The translations under genes and the position numbers were made by a program. This document shows positions 15,960 through 23,869 of a stretch of DNA of 33,874 bases, piece after piece (the first letter of the stretch is position 1; each line of letters opens with the position of its first letter). Source of the stretch: Galbitalea sp036499165 (lineage in GTDB: Bacteria > Actinomycetota > Actinomycetes > Actinomycetales > Microbacteriaceae); contig DASYEE010000165.1 in assembly GCA_036499165.1 (NCBI GenBank), positions 1 to 33,874 on the forward strand. Reading direction: 5' to 3'. Below the pieces are notes generated by a model. It saw nothing but the letters and a program-made list of their open reading frames with translations, ran no database searches and had not been told where the DNA came from.

Positions 15960-17297
15960 CTACTGCGCTGCGATGGGCCTTAAATCGAGATCGGCGAGCC
16001 CTGTGGATGAACTCGAGACGAACGCGAACTGTGTAAAACCGGATGCGGCGAGCTGGTCGAGCAGCGCCTTCGGGTTCTTCGTGCGCCGCTCCAGACGGGC
16101 TCGCGCCCCCGTCGCCATGACCTCGGCCTTCAGCGCGGCCAACTGTGCGGTTGTCACGTCGGCGTCGTAAACGAGAGCCACGGCATCGGCGGCGCCCGTT
16201 TCCGGGAGGTCGATCAGGTCAACTATTCGCTCGAACCCGAGGGAGAAGCCGACGGCGGGCACGTCCGTTCCGAGGAAGCGTCCGATCATGCCGTCGTATC
16301 TGCCGCCGCCAGCGACGGAGTACCCGAGGTCCGGGTGCGCGATCTCGAAGATCGTGCCCGTGTAGTACCCCATGCCGCGCACCAGGAACGGATCGAAGAC
16401 GAGCCTGTGGCGATCAATGCCGGCAGCCTCGACCGCGTCACCCAGCGCGACCAGGTCTCGCACGGCATCCTCATCCACTCCGGCTGGCAACTCGCGACGG
16501 ATCGCGTGGTCGCCGTAAACCAGGAACTCCAGCGTTCGCGGTCGAGTAAGGAACTCGCCGAGCGCAGTCACCGCCGAAACGTATGCCGCCTGCTGGTCGC
16601 TCGAGCGGTCCGGTTCGAGGGCGTCCGCGCGTTCCTCGAGCTCGCGAATGACGCCGTCCGGCCCCACCTTGTCGAGCTTGTCGAGAGTGATGAGGACATG
16701 CTCGTGATCCGCCGCACCGAAGCCGAACACCGCGAGCATGCTGATGAGAACACGCCGATCGTTGACGCGAATGGTGCAGCCGGCGAGACCGAGCGCATCC
16801 AGGGTCGCGGATGTCGCGACGATGAGTTCGACCTCGGCCAGGTTTCCCGGCTCACCGATCACGTCGATGTCGCACTGGATGAATTGGCGAAAGCGGCCCT
16901 TCTGCGGTCGCTCGGCGCGCCACGCAGGCCCGATCTGGATAGACCGGAAGACACCAGGCAACTCCGCCCGGTGGGACGCATAAAACCGGGCAAGAGGAAC
17001 GGTCAGGTCGAAGCGCAGGCCGAGATCGGCAAGCTCGAGGTAGTCGTCGTTGGATGCCGCAGACTCGAGCGCTGATTGGTCGAGGCCGCGTTTCATGACG
17101 GCGTACGCGAGTTTCTCGTTGTCGCCGCCGAGCCCGGCGTGCAGGCGCGAACTGTCTTCGACCGACGGGGTCTCGATCTCGTCGAAGCCGTGCGCACGAA
17201 ACGACGATCGGATGATCGCGAACAGCCGCTCGCGCTTCGCCTTGTCACGCGGAAGGAAGTCGCGCATCCCGCGCGGCGGGTTCACCGGGGTAGCCAC
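15960..17297 (-). CDS. hisS: Histidyl-tRNA synthetase
   Basis: Class II aminoacyl-tRNA synthetase charging tRNA-His, 445 residues, within the usual range. Near the N-terminus, PPRGMRDFLP precedes the catalytic core. FDLTVPLARF is followed by motif 2 (FRSIQIGPAWRAERPQKGRF, about residues 117-136) and the acidic DIDVIG. LVFDPFLVRGMGYYTG is the histidine-specific region, and AGGGRYDGMIGRF leads into motif 3 (VGFSLGFERI). The C-terminal anticodon-binding domain starts near residue 350. The start is GTG 17297. It lies between tetR and eno, interrupting the usual closeness of mazG and eno. Confidence 0.97.
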   Translation of the reverse strand: MATPVNPPRGMRDFLPRDKAKRERLFAIIRSSFRAHGFDEIETPSVEDSSRLHAGLGGDNEKLAYAVMKRGLDQSALESAASNDDYLELADLGLRFDLTVPLARFYASHRAELPGVFRSIQIGPAWRAERPQKGRFRQFIQCDIDVIGEPGNLAEVELIVATSATLDALGLAGCTIRVNDRRVLISMLAVFGFGAADHEHVLITLDKLDKVGPDGVIRELEERADALEPDRSSDQQAAYVSAVTALGEFLTRPRTLEFLVYGDHAIRRELPAGVDEDAVRDLVALGDAVEAAGIDRHRLVFDPFLVRGMGYYTGTIFEIAHPDLGYSVAGGGRYDGMIGRFLGTDVPAVGFSLGFERIVDLIDLPETGAADAVALVYDADVTTAQLAALKAEVMATGARARLERRTKNPKALLDQLAASGFTQFAFVSSSSTGLADLDLRPIAAQ

Positions 17298-17369
17298 GGG
17301 TTCAAGCGTACCGGGGCGCGTTTCCTATTCGGCGCCCGCTGGCCGGAACGCCGCCTCGGCCGCCGCGGT

Positions 17370-18077
17370 CTACTCGGCCGCAGCCGACTGGATCGCGCTG
17401 CGGCCCGCAGTCAGCGGTGCTGTCTGTGCTGCGGTCCGCGCTTGAGCCGGACTGATAATCGGGGCGGTGCGACTGGACAAGCCCGCTTCGGCGATCAGCA
17501 CGACCAGCCGCTCTCGGTGCCGGGCAACGATCGCATCGAATGCGAGGCTGGCGCGCACCGCGTCATCGTTGAGCACGAAGTCATACTGCACGCCGAAGAA
17601 TGTGTCGACCGTGATGCGGGTCTCGAGCGCGGCATCCTCAGGGGTCAGCCCGAGCGACAGGAGCGCGGCCTCGCCTATCTGCAGCCAGTTCTGGTACAGC
17701 GCGCGGCTGAAGGTGTGGTGCTGTGGCTCAACCGCTTCGATCAGAGCCGCCTCGAATTCGAGGCGCTGGAGCTGGCGATTTCGTGGCTCGAGCGTCCACT
17801 CCCATGACATCCGCAGGCCCTCGAAATAGACGTCCAGTGACGCAGGATTGGCCTGGAGCCGCTCCTCGATTCCGGTTGCCCGCGTCGAAGCGGCTGCGAC
17901 GATCTCCCGCAGGAGATTCGCGCGAGTGCCAAAGTGGTAGACGAGCGTGTATGTACTGAAGCCGAGCGCCTGCGCAATCGTGCGAAAAGACACGGATGCG
18001 AGCGGCTTGTCCTGGAGATGATCCAGGATCTCGACGATCAGCTGTGGCTTACGCTGCGGGTCCGGGCGGCGGGGCAT
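17370..18077 (-). CDS. TetR family transcriptional regulator
   Basis: TetR-type repressor of 235 residues. The N-terminal helix-turn-helix is at about residues 9-55: IVEILDHLQ, then SFRTIAQALGFSTYTLVYHF, then RANLLREIV, the classical spacing. The C-terminal ligand-binding and dimerisation half contains Trp-rich SWEWTLEPRN and MSLG-like helices but gives no clue to the ligand. A low-complexity Ala/Thr/Gln tail ends the protein. The start is ATG 18077; there is no Shine-Dalgarno directly upstream, and the operator pair begins only 8 bp away. It is therefore probably autorepressed and may be translated from a leaderless or very short-leader transcript. No clear target gene is adjacent. Confidence 0.92.
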   Translation of the reverse strand: MPRRPDPQRKPQLIVEILDHLQDKPLASVSFRTIAQALGFSTYTLVYHFGTRANLLREIVAAASTRATGIEERLQANPASLDVYFEGLRMSWEWTLEPRNRQLQRLEFEAALIEAVEPQHHTFSRALYQNWLQIGEAALLSLGLTPEDAALETRITVDTFFGVQYDFVLNDDAVRASLAFDAIVARHRERLVVLIAEAGLSSRTAPIISPAQARTAAQTAPLTAGRSAIQSAAAE

Positions 18078-18085
18078 TTCATAAA

Positions 18086-18116
18086 CATAACGTACGTTGT
18101 GCTAACGCTCGTTATG
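18086..18116. promoter_or_regulatory. Double palindromic operator upstream of tetR
   Basis: Two adjacent 16-bp imperfect palindromes. The first, 18086-18101, reads CATAACGTACGTTGTG. The second, 18101-18116, reads CATAACGAGCGTTAGC on the minus strand. Both share CATAACG..CGTT with centres 15 bp apart. They abut the tetR start, as expected for TetR autoregulation with two dimers. Confidence 0.75.
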
Positions 18117-18333
18117 CATATAAGATGTTTGCTGCGCGGAGTGGCGAAATCTGTGTGGGCTTTCGTCCCGCAGTCGCCCGTGCAGAGCCACGGAGTAGTG
18201 CCGGGGGTGGCGCTTTCCAGCCGACAGGATCGACGGTTATGGGTATATCCGCCGATCCGCGTCCGGCAGAATCGTGCGCCTGTTTATTCAGGGGTTCACG
18301 AATCGCTGGACGGGGTGCCCTTTCCTATTCGGG
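18117..18333. other. Intergenic region between tetR operators and mazG
   Basis: Beyond the operators no gene is convincing. A plus-strand frame from ATG 18124 to TAG 18337 would encode 71 residues divergent from tetR, but it has no Shine-Dalgarno, no recognisable motif and overlaps the mazG stop. It could be a remnant of a former TetR target. Confidence 0.4.
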
Positions 18334-18348
18334 TTAGGGGAGGGCACC
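18314..18348 (-). terminator. Inverted repeat at the mazG 3' end
   Basis: GGTGCCCT at 18314-18321 and AGGGCACC at 18341-18348 form a perfect 8-bp stem with a 19-nt loop across the mazG stop codon. No U-tract follows on the minus strand, so it would be an atypical terminator or an mRNA-end stabiliser. Confidence 0.4.
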
Positions 18349-19074
18349 GTTTCTCTCCGCGCTCGGCCCGGACTCGGCGGAGCGAACGTCATCCTGGAAC
18401 GAACGGAGTGCAGCGCGCAAGGCCCGCTCGGCGTCCAGGCCGTTGTCGCGCGCTATCGAGACGACGCCAAGCAGCAGCCGGCCGAGCTCGTGCTCTGAGT
18501 CGATGTCGAACTCCTGGATCTCCGCCGGAATTGTCGCTCGAACGTTGAGTTTTGCTGCCTTGCCGAGCAGCTTGTCGGCGAGAGCGAGCGCCGGCATCGC
18601 CTGCGGCACCCCGTCGAGGACGCTGGTGCGCGTCGGCTTCTCCACTCGCTTCAGGTCGTCCCAGACGGCGACCACGTCATCCGCAGTTTCCGCGGTAGCG
18701 GAACCGAACACGTGCGGGTGCCTGCCGACCATCTTCGCGGTCATATGGGAGGCGACATCCTCGATCGTGAACTGCTCGGCATCGGCGTGCGCCGCGATAT
18801 CCGCGTGGAACAGCACCTGGTACAACACATCGCCGAGTTCCTCGATGAGCTCCTCGCGCGTACCCGATTCGATTGCCTCGATCAGTTCATAGGTTTCTTC
18901 GAGCAGGTATCGCACCAGCGACTCGTGCGTTTGGTCTGCGTCCCACGCGCAACCGCCGGGTGCCCGCAGTTGCGCAAGTACAGCAATCAGCTTTTCGAGT
19001 TCCGGATGCGTTTCGGTCACCCGGGCGACGGGCTGACCCACCCGATCGGGTGCGGGGCGCGTGTCTTCGCTCAT
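18334..19074 (-). CDS. mazG: MazG-family nucleoside triphosphate pyrophosphohydrolase
   Basis: House-cleaning enzyme that hydrolyses (d)NTPs to monophosphates and pyrophosphate, protecting nucleotide pools. About 246 residues. The MazG domain is visible at about 22-125: LRAPGGCAWDADQTHESLVRY, then EETYELIEAIESG and EELIEELGDVLYQVLFHADIA, which carry the metal-binding Glu/Asp residues. VGRHPHVFG marks the second conserved segment. The start is ATG 19074, with an AGGA 7 nt upstream and 25 bp after the FUSC-protein stop; the frame is open to 19119 but that would overlap the upstream gene. It may be co-transcribed with the FUSC gene. Confidence 0.93.
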   Translation of the reverse strand: MSEDTRPAPDRVGQPVARVTETHPELEKLIAVLAQLRAPGGCAWDADQTHESLVRYLLEETYELIEAIESGTREELIEELGDVLYQVLFHADIAAHADAEQFTIEDVASHMTAKMVGRHPHVFGSATAETADDVVAVWDDLKRVEKPTRTSVLDGVPQAMPALALADKLLGKAAKLNVRATIPAEIQEFDIDSEHELGRLLLGVVSIARDNGLDAERALRAALRSFQDDVRSAESGPSAERNGALP

Positions 19075-19099
19075 AAAGTAATCCTGCCTCGCTCTACCC

Positions 19100-20518
19100 T
19101 CAGTCGCCGACCTGCGCAAGCAACTGCTCGTGCAGTGCGCGCAGGGCTGCTCCCAGCGTCATCGGATCCCGCACGGATTTGCGCGCCTCGCCCAAGGCTC
19201 TCCTGCTTTCGCCGTCGAGTTGCGGGATGCCTCGCACCAGCAGGGCGCTCTCGTGCACCCGGAGTATCCATTCCCCCGGCTTCCGGGATGTCGCGCGCCA
19301 GCGGGTCATTCGCTCGAGCGCGCGCCAGGGTGCCGAGATCTCGTCGAGCCCGACCAGGGCAGCCGACAGGGCACCGTTCGATGCCTCCGAGCGCTCCTGC
19401 ACAAACGCGCCCAACGCCGCAAGTGCGTCGGAGATGCGGCTTCGCACCACATTTTCGGATCGCAGCGGAAGCACGAACCACGCGGCCGCGACCCCGATCA
19501 CGGCGCCGACCACGATCGCCAGGATGCGCAGCCAGATCTGCGCGGCACCGGTTCCTGCGGGGATGGGAACGACGGCGCCCTGCAGAAGAGTGATCACGAG
19601 GGTCATCGCGAGCGCCCAGGCTGCGTACGTCCACTCGCGGAGCCACATCCCGATGGCCAGAATGACGAGCAGGAGCGCGACGAGCCACGGGCCAACGATG
19701 AGAGTGTCGCCGTGTGGCTCGGCGATCACGAGCGCGGAGGCAACGATCGTTCCTGCTGCGGCTCCCACGATCCGCAGACCGCTCTTGTAGAGGACATCGG
19801 CTCGACCCCGATTCCCGCTGTTCACGAGGAACGCAGTCAAGACCACCCAGGTGATGTGCTGCGGGAACAGGAGCACGCCGACCAGGATCGCCACCAAGAC
19901 CGCGACCGCCATCTGGATGGCCATCCGGGTACTGGCGATTGGCCGCAGGGTGGATTGCCGTCGCGTTTGGGGAGTCGCGCCGGGCCGTGCGCCTTCCGAC
20001 GGCGCTCTCGGCACGAAGTGCGTCGCTTCAGCGAGCATCCTGAGCAAAACGACGACGACCAGCGCACCGAGGGATACGCCAACCGTTGTGAACGGGGTCG
20101 TCCCCGCGCCACCGCCCGGCACGATGAGCAGTGTGATGAACGGAAGCGCGATGAGCGACCCGATGCGCCGCCACATCGATCCGAACCGCCTCAGCCAGAC
20201 GCTCAGGAAGATGGCCGCCACATACGCAACGGCGCCGACAATCGGAATCACGCCCAGCAGCTCCGCGACCCCGTAGGTGGCGAGGGCGATGATCGGAAGC
20301 AGGATGATCGCCTCCGCGCGACCGCGCCACGAGGTGACCAGCTGGTTGCGGCCGAAGGTCATCGCCAGCACAGCAGCAAGCACGAGAGCTGCCGGCGTCG
20401 AACCGACCAGGTTGACGAGCGCGACTGTGATAGCCATGCCCGCGATAGTGAGCAGGGGCTGCCGCCAGTTGCGCAGCGGATGCTTCCGCGCGCGCTCGGA
20501 TGCCCACTCAGTGCTCAT
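19100..20518 (-). CDS. FUSC-family integral membrane protein
   Basis: Membrane protein of 472 residues in the FUSC / aromatic-acid exporter-like group. Two blocks of hydrophobic helices are visible, the first at about residues 22-170 and the second at about 205-355 (MAVLVAILVGVLLFP onward), each followed by a hydrophilic region; this two-block layout is typical. The C-terminal cytoplasmic part is helical and charged (DALAALGAFVQERSE). Function by family is efflux of small organic acids or other compounds; the substrate is unknown. A long antisense open frame exists opposite (19130-20545) but is a high-GC shadow. It starts at ATG 20518 and lies upstream of mazG. Confidence 0.82.
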   Translation of the reverse strand: MSTEWASERARKHPLRNWRQPLLTIAGMAITVALVNLVGSTPAALVLAAVLAMTFGRNQLVTSWRGRAEAIILLPIIALATYGVAELLGVIPIVGAVAYVAAIFLSVWLRRFGSMWRRIGSLIALPFITLLIVPGGGAGTTPFTTVGVSLGALVVVVLLRMLAEATHFVPRAPSEGARPGATPQTRRQSTLRPIASTRMAIQMAVAVLVAILVGVLLFPQHITWVVLTAFLVNSGNRGRADVLYKSGLRIVGAAAGTIVASALVIAEPHGDTLIVGPWLVALLLVILAIGMWLREWTYAAWALAMTLVITLLQGAVVPIPAGTGAAQIWLRILAIVVGAVIGVAAAWFVLPLRSENVVRSRISDALAALGAFVQERSEASNGALSAALVGLDEISAPWRALERMTRWRATSRKPGEWILRVHESALLVRGIPQLDGESRRALGEARKSVRDPMTLGAALRALHEQLLAQVGD

Positions 20519-20596
20519 GGCTGTCCCGCGCGCGGTCGTCGATGAACGGAGTTGTCGACGGCACGCGGTTGTTGACGGCAGTGCGCCCGGTTCCGA

Positions 20597-22195
20597 TCAC
20601 GCTGTGACTCTACCGACGCCAGCGAGCTCATCGGCGTTCCACTCCGCACCCATCAGGTCTCGCATCGCAGCACTCTTACCCGGCATAAGCACCCGCGCTC
20701 GTTGGGGATCGCCTTCGTGCGGACGGACCAGCCAATAGCGCCCTCCGTCGTCGCGCTCGATCTCCCACTCGGCGTTGTGGCAGAGCAGGTGATGATGTCT
20801 GCACAAGAGGATCCCATCGGCAGTGTTGCTCTCGCCGTGATCTCGTGACCAGAACTTGATGTGGTGCGCCTCCGTCCAGGAGGGTGGGCGGTCGCACTCC
20901 GGCATCCTGCATCCACCGTCCCGCACGGCGAGCGCCTCACGCTGGCGAGCGGTGAATAATCGTTGCGATCGCCCGACGTCGAGGGGCTGACCGCTCGTAT
21001 CGTCAAAGACGACACGCTCCACTGCCCCACCGCAGACCAGACGCTCAACGGTCTGGATCGACAGCGGATCAGCTTGCCCGTCGATACGGCCGAGACCGGT
21101 TCGAGTGGCGAGCGCGCCTCGTGTGACCGTCACCCGGACGACAGGCGCTCCCGAGCCGAGCAACTGCGTTGTGCCGGCGTCGGCACCCTGCCGAAGTAGC
21201 TGCAGGAACCCATCGGAAGCGAGCTGGCCGACACTCCGTTTGTCAAGCGCGACCTCTGCGGCAAGCAGCTTGTCAGTTTCGCCAACGAACCTGACACCGC
21301 CACGCTTCGGCGACGTGAGCCGGTCGAACACCTCCCTCACGCTCGCGGCCGTCTCTGTGTCCATCATCCATTGCAGTCGCGTCATGCCGTTCGGCAGCGC
21401 GGCGAGACTCAGCGACCGCTGTTCGTGCCTCTCAGCTTCGCGAAGACGGACGCCCTCGAAGTCGAGTTCATCCCGCGCATCGCGGGCGCGGCGCAGAACG
21501 GAATCGGCATCGAGTCGCTCTGCCTCGGCGCTCAGCCGGGACGCAACGCGAGCGAGCAACCCGGCAGTCACCACCGAGTTGGGCTCGCCGAGGCCGACAC
21601 GGATTGCCTCAGCGGCTTCGACAGAGATCGTGCGCGCCGAGACGGCAGCTGCGACCGAGTCGAGCCACGGATGCTGCGACTCGCGCAGCTCGCCCGTGTG
21701 AGCGTCCATCGTGCCACCGGCCTCCGCCTCTGCGAGAACGCGGCCGATACGAACTGCTGTCGTCGCCTCTCGCCCTGTGACACCGGTGGTCACTTTGATG
21801 AACTGCTCTGGAGTTCGATAGCCAGCGCGCTGCGCCAACCCGTCGGACCCAAGCTCCGGCGCCGAGCGACGCGCCACTTCCCCCGCGATGGCCGCACTGC
21901 TGCCACCGAGCAGGCGCTGCGCGATTGCCTTCAACCGGTTAACCTCGAGCAGCGCTGGCTCGTCGAGCGAGGCATAGCTCGCGATCTCGATGGGAACGCT
22001 CTCGAGCGCCTCGACCACCGCGCGAAATGCCAGCACGGGGTCAGTGGCGGCCAGGTCAGTGGCGGTCAGGTCAGCAACGGCCAGATCAGCAACGGCCAGG
22101 TCAGCAAGGATCGGGTGATCGGCGGGCACGTGAGCGGCACCGGACGGCACAAATCGCACCCCCTGTGACCGCTCGACCAACCCGTTTATCGCCAT
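20597..22195 (-). CDS. DUF222 / HNH endonuclease-type protein (13E12 repeat family)
   Basis: Protein of 532 residues with the architecture of the actinobacterial 13E12 family: an N-terminal acidic repeat region, a DUF222 helical domain (about 60-330), and a C-terminal HNH nuclease-like domain at 429-474. The HNH segment shows CRMPECDRPP, EAHHIKFWSRDHG and NTADGILLCRHHHLLCH, with the Cys/His residues for metal and the catalytic HH. Residues 33-50 are a repetitive DLAVADLAVADLTATDL stretch coded by a 15-bp tandem repeat. An SOS box lies 18 bp upstream of the ATG 22195 start; several mycobacterial members of the family are LexA-controlled, so DNA-damage induction is likely. Their biochemical role is not settled, and many copies occur per genome, which suggests mobility. 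Confidence 0.9.
   Translation of the reverse strand: MAINGLVERSQGVRFVPSGAAHVPADHPILADLAVADLAVADLTATDLAATDPVLAFRAVVEALESVPIEIASYASLDEPALLEVNRLKAIAQRLLGGSSAAIAGEVARRSAPELGSDGLAQRAGYRTPEQFIKVTTGVTGREATTAVRIGRVLAEAEAGGTMDAHTGELRESQHPWLDSVAAAVSARTISVEAAEAIRVGLGEPNSVVTAGLLARVASRLSAEAERLDADSVLRRARDARDELDFEGVRLREAERHEQRSLSLAALPNGMTRLQWMMDTETAASVREVFDRLTSPKRGGVRFVGETDKLLAAEVALDKRSVGQLASDGFLQLLRQGADAGTTQLLGSGAPVVRVTVTRGALATRTGLGRIDGQADPLSIQTVERLVCGGAVERVVFDDTSGQPLDVGRSQRLFTARQREALAVRDGGCRMPECDRPPSWTEAHHIKFWSRDHGESNTADGILLCRHHHLLCHNAEWEIERDDGGRYWLVRPHEGDPQRARVLMPGKSAAMRDLMGAEWNADELAGVGRVTA
22040..22114. repeat. 15-bp tandem repeat in the DUF222/HNH gene
   Basis: Five consecutive 15-bp units of the pattern GTCAGYRRCGGYCAG, at 22040, 22055, 22070, 22085 and (degenerate) 22100. 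They encode repeated five-residue ADL-containing units in the N-terminal part. Length change stays in frame. Confidence 0.9.
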
Positions 22196-22212
22196 ACATC
22201 TATTATCGACTT

Positions 22213-22228
22213 TCGAACATACGTTCGG
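22213..22228. promoter_or_regulatory. LexA-binding SOS box upstream of the DUF222/HNH gene
   Basis: TCGAAC-ATAC-GTTCGG matches the actinobacterial/Bacillus-type SOS box TCGAAC(N4)GTTCGA at all but the last base. It lies 18 bp upstream of the HNH gene's ATG, in the right place to block its promoter. A DnaA-box-like TGTGGATAA follows at 22246-22254 in the same short intergenic region. Confidence 0.85.
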
Positions 22229-22293
22229 GTCGACAAATCAGGATTTGTGGATAACTTTGGCGACCCAAAATCGGGGGCGCGTGGGGCGGGCTG

Positions 22294-23781
22294 CTACTCC
22301 GCGACCGGCTCCGGCTGGCCGACACCGCCAGCGGCATCCGCGTTCGTGGCATCACCAGCTCCAGCACCAACCGCCGCACCCGCGGGCGTCGGCGGCATCG
22401 CGAGCGCGGCAACCGCTGTCGCAACCACCACGATCGCGACCGCGATGAACACCGCAGACGACGAATCGATGACGGCATTCACTTCACCGTGAAGCGGGCG
22501 CACCGAGGCGAAGAGCGAGTTGGCGACAGCTCCGAAAATTGCAACTCCGACCGCGCTGCCGATCGACCGAGAAAAGAGGTTTGCGCCGGTGACGACTCCG
22601 CGCTGGTTCCACTCGACGCTCGACTGCGCTGCGACCAGAGATGGCACCGCGATCAGCCCCATCCCAAGCCCGAGGACGAAGCAGGAGACGGCGACGATCG
22701 CGATCGAGGGGTGCAGCGAGAACACCGCGAGCGACACTGACCCGAGGATGGCGAACCCGAGGCCGACCAGCACCGTGTTCTTGAATCCGATGCGCAGATA
22801 GAAGCGACCGGAGAAGGATGCCGCGATCGGCCACCCCAGGGTCAGCGCAGCCAGGGTGAGCCCGGCGACGAGCGGCGGAGCGCCGACCGACCCCTCAAGA
22901 TAGGTGGGAACGTAGGCGCTCAGCCCGATGACGATCGCACCAACGCCAAGCCCCACGAGCGAAGTGGACAGCAGCAGCCGTCGCGAAAAAACCCACGTTG
23001 GAAGCACAGGCTCAGCAGCGCGTCGCTCGACGAGCACAAACGCGACCAGCATCGCCCCACCCAGCACGAACGCACCGACCGACACCGGCGCATCCCACGG
23101 CCAGGCAACCCCGCCCTCGAGCGTCGCCAGGATGATCAGAGTCATCCCGAGCGTGATGAGCGACGCCCCGAGGTAATCGACCTTGTGGCGGGTGCGCTCG
23201 ATCTGTTCGTGGAACGCTCGCGCGATCATCCAGGCGGCGATCAGGCACAACGGGATGTTGATGAAGAAGATGTAGCGCCAGGTGAGAAACTGCGCGAACA
23301 GGCCGCCCAGCGTCGGGCCGACGACGGATGCGACACCCCACACACTCGCGATATAGCCCTGCACCTTCGCGCGTTCCTGCAACGTGTAGATGTCGCCGAC
23401 GATCGTGATCGACATCGGCTGCACGGCTCCAGCACCAAAACCCTGGACAACGCGAAACGCGATCAGCGCAGGCATGCTCCAGGCGAATCCGCAGAGGATC
23501 GATCCCAGCAGGAACAGCCCTATGCCGATGAGCATGATCGGCTTTCGCCCGATCGTGTCGGCGAGCTTCGCGTAGACGGGCACCGAGACCGCCTGCACAA
23601 GCAGATAGACAGAAAACAGCCACGGAAACGCGGTCGCGCCCCCGACATCCTTCACGATCGACGGCACCGCCGTCGCAATGATCGTTCCGTCGATGGCGAC
23701 GAGTCCGGTCGAGAGCATCAACGCGATGAGCACCGGCCCGCGTTCTGACCGGAAACCGACGTCTGCACTCGAAACACTCAT
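22294..23781 (-). CDS. MFS multidrug efflux transporter, EmrB/QacA (DHA2) type
   Basis: Drug:proton antiporter of 495 residues with about 14 hydrophobic segments, the size and layout of the DHA2 family. The first helix ends in DGTIIATAVPSI, matching the TM1 motif LDxTIVNVALP; GKLADTIGRKP-like KLADTIGRKPIMLIG is the loop 2-3 motif; GFGAGAVQPM and GPTLGGLFAQFLTWRYIFFIN (split by the helix 5 motif) are DHA12/14 signatures. The C-terminus is Ala/Gly-rich and probably disordered. It starts at ATG 23781. The divergent neighbour is a CPBP protease. The range of compounds exported cannot be inferred. Confidence 0.92.
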   Translation of the reverse strand: MSVSSADVGFRSERGPVLIALMLSTGLVAIDGTIIATAVPSIVKDVGGATAFPWLFSVYLLVQAVSVPVYAKLADTIGRKPIMLIGIGLFLLGSILCGFAWSMPALIAFRVVQGFGAGAVQPMSITIVGDIYTLQERAKVQGYIASVWGVASVVGPTLGGLFAQFLTWRYIFFINIPLCLIAAWMIARAFHEQIERTRHKVDYLGASLITLGMTLIILATLEGGVAWPWDAPVSVGAFVLGGAMLVAFVLVERRAAEPVLPTWVFSRRLLLSTSLVGLGVGAIVIGLSAYVPTYLEGSVGAPPLVAGLTLAALTLGWPIAASFSGRFYLRIGFKNTVLVGLGFAILGSVSLAVFSLHPSIAIVAVSCFVLGLGMGLIAVPSLVAAQSSVEWNQRGVVTGANLFSRSIGSAVGVAIFGAVANSLFASVRPLHGEVNAVIDSSSAVFIAVAIVVVATAVAALAMPPTPAGAAVGAGAGDATNADAAGGVGQPEPVAE

Positions 23782-23813
23782 TACAGGGTCAAGTTATCTG
23801 CGACCACGGTCAT

Positions 23814-23829
23814 TCCCGCGTCGGCGGGA
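23814..23829. promoter_or_regulatory. Perfect hairpin between MFS and CPBP genes
   Basis: TCCCGC-GTCG-GCGGGA is a perfect 6-bp stem with a 4-nt loop in the 88 bp between the two divergent starts, about 40 bp upstream of the CPBP start. It could be an operator or a leader hairpin; no matching regulator is nearby. Confidence 0.3.
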
Positions 23830-23869
23830 TTGCCGTCGACCACTCCCCCAAGAACGAGAGAATAGGACG

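Noticed and set aside
18124..18337. 71-codon plus-strand frame divergent from tetR
   Set aside because: No ribosome-binding site, no motif, and it overlaps the mazG stop; kept only as a possible remnant.
19130..20545. 471-codon plus-strand open frame opposite the FUSC gene
   Set aside because: Asp/Arg/His/Gln-rich shadow of membrane-helix codons; the minus-strand product is a coherent membrane protein.
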